A stretch of DNA of 64,000 bases from Gyrodactylus bullatarudis (taxonomy: Eukaryota > Platyhelminthes > Monogenea > Gyrodactylidea > Gyrodactylidae): the NCBI GenBank assembly GCA_012064415.1, contig SSNU01000155.1:372001-436000 (forward strand), given 5' to 3'. A program made the translations under genes and the position numbers. Below the pieces are notes generated by a model, which worked only from the letters and a program-made list of their open reading frames with translations, made no database searches and was not told the origin of the DNA. Shown piece after piece: positions 23,168 through 36,100 of the stretch (its first letter is position 1; every line of letters begins with the position of its first letter).

Positions 23168-24757
23168 ATGGCTATACTCGGTTTCCAAGTTATCAGTACT
23201 CTCATAGGAGCTAGTATTCTCTCAAAAATTATTACTAAATCGACCTTTATTGTGGGTTATTTATGCAAGAATTTATATCACTTCATGTCCCCAAATGATG
23301 ACATTATTATGGAATTAGCAAATCTCTCTAAAGTCAAACCAAAGTCTAAAAAATCTAAAGGCCAAGATAGTCATTCTGAAGAGTTCTTCTTCCCTAGAGA
23401 AACCAAGATACCACTCATGAGAGTCAAAGTTAAAGAATTCGACATCTCACATCTTCCTATGTACACGGATTTAGTATGGCTTTGCGATTTTTCGTTTTGT
23501 GCGATTCTTATATACGCTGCCAATGAAGTCTTCAGCTCCTTTGGTTTTAGCAGCTCTAATTCTGATATGGATGAAAATTCTTCAAAATCTCTTCTTCTCA
23601 AGGTTGTTGATACATCCAAGATTAGAGTTAATTTGAGTCTTGTTTGGCTGTCAATTACTATATTTTACTCTTTTCTAGTTCTCAAAAAGATTCTTGGAAT
23701 CTTTTTAAAGAAGCCCAAAACTTCAAATGAAAAGACACTTTCACCTGAGGCAATCATTGTCCTTAGCGTTTCATTTATATTTTTCATTTTAAACTTTTTC
23801 TTTTTAACATTTGATAAAAAATTACTTGACTTCAAATTAAATCAATTACACTCATCAATAGCTGTCAACGAGTCGATTGTTCCCACCACTATGAAAGTTA
23901 TTTTCACCAAGGAGAAAACTCAAATATTTCTATCACTATTCGGATCCTTAATGAGCAGTCTGTTTATCTTTCCTGGAATGAGATTTGGAAGAATGTTTCT
24001 TGACACAATGCGGTTTTCTTCAACAGGATTAATTGCCAAATTTTTCAATATTCTCAATTTTTTATTTCCCCTATTTATTATGCTTCTATGGTTTGTGCCA
24101 TTCACAAACTACTTTTTGCCAATATTTCTCTCTTCATGCAGTGTTTTGGTTACTTCATCTGGCCTCACATTTTTGATCAAGTCCATTTTGACGCTTATTG
24201 AATGGACGAAATTGGAAAATCTGGGATCATTTAGAGTTTCCGTTACTTTCGTCTATCTGCTGTTACGTTTGATCATGCTAAAATCTAATATTCAAGCATA
24301 TCTAGAGATTGCTCGAGATACTTCTGAGAAGATCCAAAAGGAGCCGGGCAAAATAAGCAACTTTGACTTTAAAAAGACAATCAATAATATTTTTTGTTGC
24401 TTCAATCTCATTGTTTCCCAGTACATTGCTCCTCTTTTAATTAGTTTTTGCTTTTTGTCGTTGTATAAAAATTGCTCTGGACTATCATGGATGCCTTGTT
24501 ATGCTTTGAAGCAGGATAGAAATGAAACTATACCAAATTTTCAAGAAGCAATTGACAAGTTGGTTAGTTCGGAGTCTGATTCCTATCTTGATACCATCAT
24601 GTTTACTAGGAATCACTTTTACATGATTCTCGATTCCATGAGACTGCAGGGTCATCTGCTCAGTGATTGCATTTTTGGATACCTCCTGTGGTCCAGTGTC
24701 ATGACCTGGTTCATCATCAACATTGTAGGAGTATTATACTATCAATATGCGGACTAA
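23168..24757 (+). CDS. TMEM161: Transmembrane protein 161 (TMEM161A/B family)
   Basis: Intronless, 529 aa, polytopic membrane protein. Hallmarks of the family: an N-terminal hydrophobic segment (MAILGFQVISTLIGASIL) followed by a charged lysine-rich stretch, the block FPGMRFGRMFLD after the mid membrane helices, LWFVPFTNY, the segment SNIQAYLEIARD followed by GKISNFDFKKTINNIF, and the terminal GVLYYQYAD. About eight to ten hydrophobic segments are visible. The animal function is not well defined; vertebrate TMEM161B affects cardiac rhythm and brain development. The start is the ATG at 23168, matching the family's conserved N-terminus. It is convergent with the DCAF8-like gene, 170 bp apart. 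Confidence 0.9.
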   Translation: MAILGFQVISTLIGASILSKIITKSTFIVGYLCKNLYHFMSPNDDIIMELANLSKVKPKSKKSKGQDSHSEEFFFPRETKIPLMRVKVKEFDISHLPMYTDLVWLCDFSFCAILIYAANEVFSSFGFSSSNSDMDENSSKSLLLKVVDTSKIRVNLSLVWLSITIFYSFLVLKKILGIFLKKPKTSNEKTLSPEAIIVLSVSFIFFILNFFFLTFDKKLLDFKLNQLHSSIAVNESIVPTTMKVIFTKEKTQIFLSLFGSLMSSLFIFPGMRFGRMFLDTMRFSSTGLIAKFFNILNFLFPLFIMLLWFVPFTNYFLPIFLSSCSVLVTSSGLTFLIKSILTLIEWTKLENLGSFRVSVTFVYLLLRLIMLKSNIQAYLEIARDTSEKIQKEPGKISNFDFKKTINNIFCCFNLIVSQYIAPLLISFCFLSLYKNCSGLSWMPCYALKQDRNETIPNFQEAIDKLVSSESDSYLDTIMFTRNHFYMILDSMRLQGHLLSDCIFGYLLWSSVMTWFIINIVGVLYYQYAD

Positions 24758-24927
24758 AGAAACATACAGATGATGTTGCAATACCACTACTACAGTTAGT
24801 TACCTCTCCACCATATATATATTAAATTATACATAACTTTGTAGTACATGAAGCATGTTGTCCAATTATAAAAAAATTTTAAATAAAAAATCACTGAATT
24901 TTTATTCAAATGAAAAATTTAATGAAG

Positions 24928-27468
24928 CTATGGACTGGAATCAGAGTCTGTTTCAAATTGAGCTCTGAGAATGGGATGGAGACGGATAGTTGAAGAAGTT
25001 GTAATTCTTATTCGATTGGAACTTTCATTGTCGGAGGAAAAGGATTCTGAACCCACACTTTCCTCATCCTCCTCAGATATGGACGACAAGGAATATGAGT
25101 CATTAATGAATCTAGTAGTGTCAATAATTGAATCATCATTCGATGAGTTATCACTGTCGTCGTCATCCTCGGAAAAATCACTAATCAAGTTATGGCGATC
25201 TCGATTTGTGATCATTGAAATAAACTAATCGAATAGAAAATCAAGTAAATAAAGAACTTACTTCAACATCAAAGAGGTTGATTTGTTTTTCACGATCACG
25301 ATAAAGCCAATTGCTAATAACTGTCTGTACATATATGAGGTAATGATGAAAGATAATTATCTTACCAATCTAAGATCCGTTATATTGAATGGGATATACT
25401 TTTGATTAGGGATCTTTCCATACTCTCTAGATTGACTATCGGATTTAGGCGAGTTCTCAGAAGCATTTCTACTAAAAAGAGAGAGAAAATCAATTTAGAA
25501 CGAAAATAAATATTGAGTCACACTCAAAGTATGTGTGTGAAAAGACAACATACTTGTCTTGATCTATGCAAATATTTTGATTAGACGATGATTCTGAGGT
25601 TGCATCCATTTCAACTGGCGCTTGAATGAATCTAAATCTAGTTTTCTTGCTACACTGGTTATGACTGGACTTTACGATTCTTCTTTTTCTTCTTCAAGAT
25701 TGCTCATTAAAAATTTCATCTCACTCACTTGATGTTTGATGGAAGCATGTCACTCTTGGATGTGTCAAAGGATTCTTTTGCAAGGAGATCCTTTGAAGTA
25801 TTTCGACTTCTAATCTTCCCTCGATCATATGACAACTCTTTCAAATCTCCAATTAATTCTTTATCGGAAAATAGAGCATGTTTATTTGTTTCATGGCTCT
25901 CAGAGATTGGTTTACTAGGAGTCCAGACCTATGCAATAAATGAGTAGAAAGAAAAAAAGCTACCTTGAAGGAATTATCTAAGCCAGCTGTTGCAATAATT
26001 GGCAAGAAGGGATGACTCTCGACTACATTGACAACGCCAGATACATCTCCATATAACCAGTTAATAATTCCTTCTGTTTCTCTATCCCAAATATAGATAA
26101 AACCATCGTCAGATCCACTTATAATGTACTGACTTTTATCTCCGAAAAAGTTTACACCTTTTACTAAAAAACAGTGAAATGAATAATTCCTGAAGTTACT
26201 TGTTTTCATATTTCTATGTCCAGAATACTTGTGAATAGCTGATTTATAACTGTTTTTAGTATCAAAAAGATATATATCCTCATCGTTGTAAGAAGCTAAA
26301 ATTGCTAGAAAGAATTTGTTTTAAAAGGATTACAACAATTACCGTCTCCATTTTCACTGTAGAGGGCCTGGGTAATATGATATTTAGACCACATTCTGTC
26401 AATAAAAATTGGGTTTTGCTGTGAAAACGAACTGAATTTTCGTCTCCGTAAAGATTGATAGAATCCCTCGGCCAAGGAACATCTGGTACTAAAATTCGAT
26501 TAAAAACATGATATACTTTTGACCAGATAAATTTGAAGGAGACTGAATTTGAATGATTTCTCGAGTTCCGTTCTTTGATACTCGTTTACGCCAATTACTA
26601 TTAATACGCTTAGAAAGTAGTTGGGAATCTGTAAAGCAGTCAACATAACCATTGTGAAGATCATTTTCTTTAAGAAAACGAATGTCGAAGATTCTAAAAG
26701 GATACATTCAATACTTTAAACTACCTTATAATCGGATCAGATTTTCCAGCAACACAAAATTCATTATGATTGGCAGGATTTGAGCAGACAGAAGTGAATA
26801 CAGATTTGGACATTTTCAAAATACTATTCACATTACTATCCCGAAGGTCTATGTGGTTAATGACTCCGTCTTCGCCAGCAGTGAGCAAAAAACTTGTTTC
26901 ATGAATGAAACATATTTTATGGACAGGTTGAGTGTGAGAGACAACTATTTTTGGAGGTGCACTTAATGAACCATCTTGATGTAAATGTGCAATTCTAACA
27001 TCATTGTCTAAAGACGCTGAAATGATTGTTGTATCATCTTTATAAGGGACAAATTTTGTCTGGAAAATATTCAGGCTATGCTGAGAATCGTAAAAAGCAA
27101 TGGTTTCTTGGGTTTGCCAATTAACGAGCGAGATCATTGTGTCATCAGATCCTGAAGTTAATAGATTGCCATCACGATTAAAGTTTAAGCAGTTAACACA
27201 TCCATTATGCTTGTCATATAGACCAGAAATTGCAAGTCTCTGAACAAAAAATTCATGATTTGAATTTAGTGGACTGCAAGAATACTTTCTTCTGGAATTA
27301 AATCCCATTTCATGGGTGAAATGCTCATTAATTGAGATTCTAACTTGTTTTGGTTGATAAATCTTGATGAACTGAAGTTTTTCATCGAGTTTATCATTGT
27401 CAGTAGTAAATATTTCCTCGTCAGAGTACAACGCTACAATTTTTTAATACTATCTTACAGCTAAACAT
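24928..27468 (-). CDS. DCAF8: DCAF8-like WD40 protein (CUL4-DDB1 substrate receptor)
   Basis: The first exon is only 10 nt (27468-27459, ATG). A 25-nt intron leads to 27433-26725, and a 31-nt intron to 26693 onward. WD repeats follow DCAF8 in order: HNGCVNCLNFNRDGNLLTSG, then HSLNIFQTKFVP, FLLTAGEDGVINHIDLRDS, NPANHNEFCVAGKSDP, ASYNDEDIYLFDTKNSY, GHRNMKT, and VKGVNFFGDKSQYIISGSDD with DRETEGIINWLYGD and HPFLPIIATAGLDNSFKVW. The exon at 25215-24928 encodes a serine/aspartate-rich acidic tail. In the family this is a CUL4-DDB1 ubiquitin-ligase receptor. Several small exons between 25230 and 25925 are inferred from frame continuity (for example GTCTGGACTCC after a TGCATAG acceptor) and may be slightly misplaced. 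Confidence 0.85.
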
Positions 27469-27594
27469 GAAAATCTAAAGCAAGTTTAATATCTAGGATT
27501 TATAAAATTAAACAAGTTAAACAAAATTTATATTGCAAAAGAATTTTTTGTTTTGTTTTTTGATTATGTGCTACTCAAATTCGGAAGCGAATCT
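27469..27594. promoter_or_regulatory. Shared region between divergent DCAF8-like and STAM starts
   Basis: 126 bp between start codons of two divergently transcribed genes; AT-rich with a T-run. It must contain at least part of both promoters. Inferred from geometry. Confidence 0.4.
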
Positions 27595-29230
27595 ATGGAG
27601 AAGTTAATAGATGATTGTACACAAAATACTAGCCGTTCGGAAGATTGGCAAAGGCTCTTTGAAATTTCAGATATGGCAGCTCAAATGTAAGCATTTTCTA
27701 TTTACTTCAGGCCAAAAGAAGCTGTAAAAATTTTGACAAATAAAGTTTTTTCTGGCAAGCCACATGTATCCCTTAAAGCTAGTAGCGTAAATAGAAACAT
27801 TCTAAAGTATTAATTTAGATCCTGAAAACATGTTTTCTCAATTCCGGAGATCAGTTTATCCGGGAACTTTCCTGTAAAGATTTTGTTAATTCTTTTAAAA
27901 AAAATTTTTCTGTAAATTAATTCCTAATATTTAACATATAGAAACTAGACTTTCAAGTGCAAAGCACTCTTTTTGAAATTATTCAAACTGCCGAAGATAA
28001 TTCAAAAAACGACTGTTCAGTTGATCTGCTCATCAGTTTGAAAAATGAGATTTCTAAAACTCATCCTAGTCTATTCTACCAATTAAGAACTAAATCGAAT
28101 AATCCTGTTAAAGTAGAACCAAAGATTTTAAATCATCCACAGATCATCAAAGCACCAGATCAGAAAATTTTATATCCTAATGCTGAAGATTTGGATCTTA
28201 AAAAGGGTAAGAATACTCTTTAATCCGTTTTGATAGCTATTGAGGAATCGCTGAAGGAATCTAAATCCTCTGAATCGAAAAAGAATGAAAGATATGGAAA
28301 AGCTATTTATGATTTTGAAGCAATGGAAGACAATGAGTTAAATTTCAAAGTGGGAGATTTGATTAAACTTCTTGAAACTTCTGATGAAAATTGGTGGAAA
28401 GGTGAACTCAACGGAAAAATAGGTCTTTTCCCAGTTCAGTTTATCACGACTGATTTTGATACAAAAGTTGTTAAACAAGAAAATGGAACACTTCCAACAC
28501 AGACGAATGAAATAAAAATAGATCTTTCAAAAATAGAAAAATGCCTATCCATGATACAGAGTCTTGATGAGAATTCAACAATCGATCAAGACCCTCTTGA
28601 ATTGAGAATGATGGAAAAAGATTGCGCTGAGATGGGAACGCTAATTGAAAAAGAAATTCACGATGTTGATCTAAAACTTGATTCCATATCTAATCTAGAA
28701 GAAAGAATTTCTAATACCATGCGGGATTACCAAGAAGCTCTAAATGATGAAATTTCCAAGTCTAAATTGAACCATACACCTGTAAGATAATTTTTAGGTT
28801 ATACTTTGTAATTTTGATCAATTTAAATTCATTACAGGATTCGGTTCCTATCTCAACACCTTCTGGTTATAACCAAGTTTATGCTCCAATGAATCCCCCA
28901 TACAATCCGAACCAATTCTATCCTCCTGTTCAAACACCTCAGCCGTCTCAGCCTTATAATCCCAATTTGGTATATAATCCAAATCCACAATTTGTTCCTA
29001 CTCAGTCATATAATACTTCGACATCTTATAACCAAAACCAAGCTCCTTCTCAGCTAGTATATCCGCCAACTTATCCTCAGCAATATTTTCGTAAGTTGGA
29101 ATAATTTTACCGTTTAGCTCAATACCCTAATGGATATCCCCAAATGCCACCAGCAAATTATACTCAGGGGTACACAACCTCTCAGGTTTATCCGCAACAA
29201 CAGTTCCCTAGTAAAGAAGAGGGAAAATAA
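27595..29230 (+). CDS. STAM: Signal transducing adaptor molecule STAM (VHS-UIM-SH3-GAT, ESCRT-0)
   Basis: Seven exons (27595-27686, 27711-27786, 27819-27911, 27942-28206, 28237-28781, 28838-29090, 29118-29230) joined by introns of 24, 32, 30, 30, 56 and 27 nt give an uninterrupted 478-aa frame. The VHS domain starts SEDWQRLFEISDMAAQMPKE. The UIM (DLDLKKAIEESLKES) is reconstructed exactly across a splice, which confirms the model. The SH3 (AIYDFEAMEDNELNFKVGDL, with NWWKGEL and GLFPVQFI) is intact. A GAT-like helical region follows, then a P/Q/Y-rich tail. STAM pairs with HRS in ESCRT-0 to sort ubiquitinated cargo on endosomes. The VHS domain is shorter than usual. Confidence 0.92.
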
Positions 29231-30218
29231 AAAAATGTGAAATATTAAATTTCTGCATTATTCTTTCAAAATTTCTGATGAATTAAATTTTACTATTTAT
29301 TTTCTGATTAAAACCTTAGTTGATTTCAAGATTGTTCATAAAGTTTAAATTAAAATATACAGAAAATTCTATATAATGATAGACTTTTATTCATTTTTAA
29401 ATTTAAAATGATTATGATCCAGACCTCACTGGGTCACCCCAGATAGTAAGTTCCAGATTGGAAAAATCAGCACATTTATTATTTTCAAGAACTTCAAACT
29501 AATTGCTAAAAATGATAAGAATTTGGTTCAGTGTCTAAAATTTAGAATCTAAATTTCTGAATAGTCAATAAACTCTATTGACTAAAGCTTTTATGTACTA
29601 AATCATTATTATAAATATGCCTTATATTGGTTGCTCATAATATTATCAATAAAGTCTTGTTGTTGACAAGCTATTGATGTTTCTAGTAGATGTCATCTAA
29701 GACTATGATTCTAACTTAGAATTTCCAAGTCCTGTGATGGACCACTAAGTTATAAACAATGTCTCAAATTATCATCTTTATACCCTATCTGGCTCAGGAG
29801 GCTCTCTAGCTCGCTGATTCTCTATAACACTTATAAGCCACAATATGATTCTCTTACTTATAGTACCAGAAACTCTAGAAAATACTCAATTATCCTTGGG
29901 AACATCCTCCCTCTCCAAGCCAGGTTTAAACTTGTACTTAAAAATATCTCCTGCACATCCATCAAATCCACATGTGCTTTCCTCAAGAGTCTCATTACAG
30001 AGGATGAAGACCTTTTCAGAAATTATTTTGCTAAATACTGTCTTTAATTTATATATTTTGGATAAGATTAATAAATACATTTCTATCCCAATTTGGGATT
30101 CCCAAATGAATAATTTTTATAAATCTTTTTACAAACAAAATTCGAACAAAATAATTTAAATCCAAGAAATAAATTTTGTTTGCAATAAATTTCGCTTTCA
30201 AAACTTTTAATTCCATTT
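29231..30218. other. Intergenic between STAM and beta-TrCP, nothing recognised
   Basis: About 990 bp, AT-rich. A 104-codon plus frame at 29845-30159 has no domain resemblance and no splice support. No RNA gene, tandem array or transposon end was identified. The right part presumably holds the beta-TrCP promoter. Confidence 0.45.
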
Positions 30219-32187
30219 ATGTATCTACTTCACAATGGTCCATGTAGTGGAAGTGGCTGTGAACATTGTAGAGAAATAAGTGAAAAAGTTCAAAGAACAG
30301 TTCTAGCTAAGAGAACTCAACCGAGCTCAACCGATGAATCTTCTGTAGATCAAAAGAAATTGCGTTTTCATTCGATGCTGTCAAGTATGGGTTCCGAGGT
30401 AAAATGCTGTCTAGATGTTTTCGACACTTGGAATGAAGATCAAAAGTTAAGTTTCCTGTGTAGTCTAGTCCATAAAATGCGACAAAGTCAACATAGCAAT
30501 GTATATTATATGCTCCAATTATTACTTCAAAGAGATTTTGTTGTTGCCTTTCTTGATAATGGTGTTCCTGAATTGGCTATCAGAATTTTAAGTGAATTAG
30601 ATGACAAAAGTTTACTGACAGTTGAACTAGTCAGCAATAAATGGCGAAAAACAATTATCAGATTTCAACTTTGGCGAAGACTTGTCATCAAAACCATTAG
30701 GCATAATAAAATGTGGAATGAACTTTCACACAGATTTAATTGGAAAAATATCATATCATGTACAGATCCTTCAGAGTTTATTAATTTGCTCGAAAAAAGA
30801 AGAGATGAATACAAACTAAAACATCCCATGGCTGAATTTCAAAATCTCACACTGAATCTAAACGATTATAAAGAAAAGTTTGCCATGTATTTATGTAAAG
30901 ATGATCTACAAACTGAAGAAAATATAGATGCCCTTGATGACTACTATTTTTTGACTCATAAATTTTTCAAAAATCTGTACTCAAAGTTTTACAAGGATAT
31001 CAAGAGAATTGAGTCAAACTGGCTCGAAGGATCCTACAATTTGACTAGGATATCATGCAAAAGCAACGTAACTAAAGGTGTATATTGCTTACAATATGAC
31101 AATGAAAAGATTGTCAGCGGACTACGAGACAACACTATAAGAATATGGAAAAGAGCAATTCCAAGTTCTGGTAAAGATCAAAGGGATGTTAAAAATGAGA
31201 ATGGTGGTTTCGAATGTACCGATGTACTGTCTGGTCATGATGGCTCTGTTTTGTGTTTACAGTACGAAGACAATCTTTTGATTAGTGGATCCAGTGATTC
31301 AACTGTTCGTTTATGGAATCTAGACTCAGGAGAGTGTATTTACAAACTATGTTATCACGCGGAAGCTGTTCTTCACATCAGATTCAAAAATAATATCCTT
31401 GTGACTTGCTCAAAAGATCGCAGTATTGCTGTTTGGGAAATGGATAAGGAGAATACCAAAGTAACTCTCAAGAAAACTCTCATGGGCCACAAGGCAGCAG
31501 TAAACGTTGTTGATTTTGATGAGAAATTTATCGTCTCTGCTAGTGGAGATCGAACTATCAAGGTCTGGCTAACTGACCAATGCACATATGTTAGATCCTT
31601 GACCGGCCATCGTAGAGGCATTGCTTGTCTGCAATATCGTGATAATCTAGTTGTTTCAGGAAGTTCCGACAATACAATACGAATTTGGGAAATATCAACT
31701 GGAGTATGCTTCAGGGTTCTCGAAGGACACAATGATCTGGTTCGATGCATAAGATTTGATTCAAAGAAGATAATATCCGGCTCTTATGATGGGTGAGTAT
31801 TCTATTTTCCCCTAAAATTTGTGAAATTGATTCGTCTTTTATTTTTATCAGAATAATAAAAGTTTGGGACTTGAAGGCAGCCTTGGATCAAAAGATGAAC
31901 CCGGATAAGTTGTGCATTCGCACTCTTCACCAGCATACTGGTCGAGTTTTTCGATTACAATTTGATGACTTTCAAATTGTAAGCAGCAGCCATGATGATA
32001 CAATTTTAGTTTGGGATTTCACAGAAAACACAACAAATCTTAATGACAGAGATGACGGTTTCGATGATGGAACTCTACGACCAACAGATGCAGTTCTTGG
32101 TAAGATCTTATTTCCCTCCATAATTAATTGCACTAGAATATTCTTTGCAACTTAATTCTCAATAACATTATCCATATTTCAGGTTGA
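30219..32187 (+). CDS. BTRC: Beta-TrCP (F-box/WD40 SCF ubiquitin-ligase receptor, BTRC/FBXW11/Slimb)
   Basis: Exons 30219-31792, 31852-32099 and 32183-32187 give 608 aa. The dimerisation D-domain is at about residues 60-105 ([20 protein letters not shown]). The F-box at about 110-155 ([20 protein letters not shown]) binds SKP1. Seven WD repeats follow, strongly conserved ([69 protein letters not shown]), forming the DSG-phosphodegron propeller that degrades beta-catenin, I-kappa-B and similar targets. Oddities: the F-box-to-propeller linker carries about 65 extra residues before the RIESNW block, and the first propeller blade has a charged loop insertion. The last exon contributes only two bases of a glycine codon and the stop, so the C-terminal tail is minimal. 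Introns are 59 and 83 nt. Confidence 0.93.
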
Positions 32188-33168
32188 TATCATCATACTT
32201 GTATTGTGTTGCCTGTATGATTTTGATAAAAAAGGTCCTATTCTGTGTCAATTGTCCGATTTGTTACAATACAATCTCTCTCACCATGTTCTTTCCAAAT
32301 GATAATTTCAAAAAAACATACATATTATCTATATATATATATATATTATCTGCAAATTTAATGATGATGACGACAACTATGATTATGAGGATAATGCAAT
32401 ATGCAGTCTTTATCTTTATTTGGAAAATTATGACCAAATTGACCATTAGTCCCCATTAGCTACTAATATCAAACTACTATTTGTATTATAATAATAACTA
32501 TAGCATAAAATTATTACTATTATTATTGGTACAAGAGATATTAGTAGTGTGTATTAATTAATTAGCGAATGATAGATGTAATCTTCTCAAGCATTTCAGC
32601 CTCTCGCTAGATTATAGATGATTATCTTTCACTTACCCAATTATATATATCCTTGCTCACTATCCCCATTGTCTTATTTCTCAATTTTTGAAAAAAACGG
32701 TTATCTACAATTATAATATTTCATTGTGTGATAACTCAGTGTGGCAGTACTTTACTGGACATAATTACTATTACCATTATCATTATTTATTATTGGCGAT
32801 AATCCTTATGACTTTGTGGGGAGAAACAGATGAAAAGACCAAAAATGATATAATTATTGTAAATGTATTATAATTTGTGTGTACCTGGAAGTTTCCATCC
32901 ATCCATTTTTAAAGAATACAATACCAGTATAATAATAATAGTAATAATTTCAAGAGTTTTTTTTTCTTTCTCTCGGCCAATAATTGGGCTAATTTTATTC
33001 GAAGAGATTACTAAGAGAATACACTAAGAAATGATTGGTTGTCAAAATATGATTGGTTTTCCCCTCTCGATCCAATCAAAGTTGATTTGGAATAAAATAT
33101 TAAATTATCACGAGAAATTGGATCTTTTAGAACTAACCTTTAAAAATCATGTCCGAGCATATTCACTG
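32188..33168. other. AT-rich intergenic with (AT)n microsatellite
   Basis: About 1 kb between beta-TrCP and the GPCR. It contains an (AT)8 run at 32331-32346 and scattered ATT/ATA repeats. The in-frame extension of the GPCR exon from 33031 to 33168 could be coding if an upstream ATG is used. No other gene seen. Confidence 0.4.
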
Positions 33169-36100
33169 ATGAACCAAACAGATACCAGTGGAAATGGTTC
33201 AATATGTGCCAACATCTCACCATTTGAGCCTCTCTACGATTGGACATATGTTTACGGGGTCTCAATTATCTCTGGTCTCGTCATCCTATGTACAATTATC
33301 GGGAATGTATTTGTTATTGCAGCTATTATTATGGAGAGGAATTTACACGTGAGTTATTTTCATTGTAAAAATCCTTATCTCTTCACAAACTACAAGACTT
33401 TATATAATTTAAAGAAAAAATCAATAAGGGAATGAGAACAGCTGTATCTAATTAATAATGTCAAGGTATCTTCCTCACCGAAATCTCCAAACTTGATTTA
33501 TTTGCGTGTTAAACAAACATTTTTTCACCGTGAATAAAACATAAATAAACTTCTTTTTTGCCTAGACATAATTTCTATAGAGAAGTCAGAATCAAAATTA
33601 TCTCTAAGCCCTTTGTCCTTTCTTTCATGATTAACTCATCTCTGTAAGGCACTAAAAACACTCTCCTGGATTACTAATTCTTACTGTTTCTCTCTAATTT
33701 TTCCTTATTAAACATTGTAACAATGTAAATCATGACTGCCTAATTCTCTAAACAGACTCCAAAAATTACTATCCCTCTCCAATCTCTGACCAGTTGAGGA
33801 CTCTCTCCCTTCCAATGTGTGTCCATAACATTTGTCCATAATCTCATTCCTCTCTATCTAATAATATTAGACTGTACATACAGAATATAAATACAGATGT
33901 ACAGATAGCTATTGGTTATGCAGATAGACTGGAGAAATGTAGTTTCTCTATTTTTTTTTCTAAAGTGGGTCTCTCATCATCCTTGTACTACACACACTAT
34001 ATGTGTTTATGAATGAATAATAATGGGAGAAATAATGAAATTCAAACACTGAATGTTCTTTTGTTGTTCTTGTTGTTGTGGCTGCTGCTGCTGCTGCTGC
34101 TGATTATTAGGGATCAATAATGATCATACTAAATCATAATAAATTTAAAGATTTTCATCAATAGAGATAAAATTAGTATCATCAAGTACTCCCTCCCTGA
34201 AAAAGCCAATCTCTCTCTTCTCTACTCAATCTATTCTCTTTCAGAGTCAGATTTCAACTTCTCTCCTTATAGTTGATATTGAGAAGTAAACGAGTCTGAA
34301 TCGGGGATGATCCTCTTCTCTAGCCATGCTCTCGTACATGTTCGTACCATTAACTCGATGTAATTTACGTGCACTTTCCAGGGTCTATAGCCTAAATCGA
34401 TTTTATCGACTTCTGCTCTGTGTTTGTACTCTGATAATTATAATTATTACTCTGAGTTATTTTTTTCGCATTCGTTGAATCTCATATCTGAATATGAATT
34501 GAAAGCTTTCTTCTACCTCTCATCTCTTTAGAATAATAAATTAGAATAAATGTTTCTCTTCCCTCTACGCTGCAGTATCTTATCATCTTGGTGAATGTGA
34601 TTAAGAAGTTTCCGAGTTCTTCATTTCTGAAATTCATCATAAAATTTGACGATGATTCCTCGCCTCCTCCCCCTGCATAAAAGTCAATCTAACTTCTTGT
34701 CTTCTCGTCTATTCAAATATAATTATCTACCTCAATAAAAATGATCCAGAATACAATTATGCCTAGGCTAGTGTACAATGTGGCTTACCCTACATTAATT
34801 CCCATGCCATAAACTATTCAAGTTTAAAGTGCATGAAAATTGGATTCCCTCTCGATAATTAAACACACAGTTATTAAATAGCCAGAGAGTCATCCAAAAA
34901 ACCTATTACCTGCTGTGGTTTTGGTTCTTGTATCATTTCCTAAATGGAAAAGTTGATCATGCCTTGTGGGTTTCATCGGAACTCTAATTTCAGCATTGCA
35001 CAATCAATCATTTCCCCTCCCCCTACCTACAGATGTATGATGTATATTAGGCCAGGGTGAAATTTTTAACCTCATAATAGGATTAACTTTTCTGATAGAA
35101 CTATCAATTCTAAGCATTATTTTGTATTGGAGTTTGTGTCGAAAATTATTCTCCATTATGTCATTAGGTTTTAAAAATCCAAAATTTTTCAAATCGCCGC
35201 TCAATTTTCAATGGATCTCTACTACGCAATCACTAAAATCCGGGATATCTTGGCCATCTAATGAGTTTCTTAATTTTTATCATCAAAAATAGTAATCTTG
35301 TCAATCAAAAGGGGTTTTATGGTTAATTTCGTTATTTTATCATGTCCATGGGATATTGTGGGAAAAATGGGCAATGACATAAAGGAGAATGACTTTAACA
35401 CTTTAAAATTATGAAAAACATGATCTGAGTACTAAAAGTTATCAGAAAAGTTAGTCCTCTCGTGAGTTGTTCGGAGAAAAAAAAATTCACCCTAGCCTAA
35501 TGTATATTATACGGGATCAGGTCAAGATTAAGTTACTAACAATGAATCATGGATAAAATATTTATCCGAGAGACTTATACTACCCACTTTTTCAAGGCAT
35601 TCAATAACTTATTGCATAATCATTTGTTTATTTGTTCTCATTTATCGAAGTGATGAATATTTAATTGCCTATATATTGCCAGCTAATATTACTTCTTCCC
35701 CCCAAACACACATGACTCTAGATTCTAGAGACTATAATATGAGATTTCCATACCCCCCACTCAAGGTATGCAGATGTAAAGCAGAAAAGCAGTAAAATAT
35801 ATTACTACTTCTTGATACTCAAATTGTTTCCATATGGGAAATATTATTCTTTCAGAAAAAGACGTTTTCAATCTCAAAAAATATCCTCTCTAGAGGACTT
35901 TCTTTGAATGTTATTAAGGCAGTCTTGTAAGTTTCAACATTCAATTTAAACATTTGAAAATCTTTCTCTCTTCTAATCGAAAGAAATGCTACAAGCTTAA
36001 CTTTTAGATTATTACTTCTTTTGTAGTAGTATAATTATAACTTTTACTAAATAACTATTACTCTCTATTGAAATAAGATTACTAGACGAAATGTAGTAAT

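Noticed and set aside
16619..29230. Functional clustering of ubiquitin and endosome genes (USP32, LITAF, DCAF8, STAM and others)
   Set aside because: All are common animal housekeeping genes on both strands; no shared regulation is visible, so chance neighbourhood is the simpler reading.
29845..30159. 104-codon plus-strand frame upstream of beta-TrCP
   Set aside because: No motif, low-complexity composition, and a similar open frame on the opposite strand.
35004..35204. 66-codon minus frame in GPCR intron 1
   Set aside because: It lies within the hAT-type MITE; non-coding repeat sequence.
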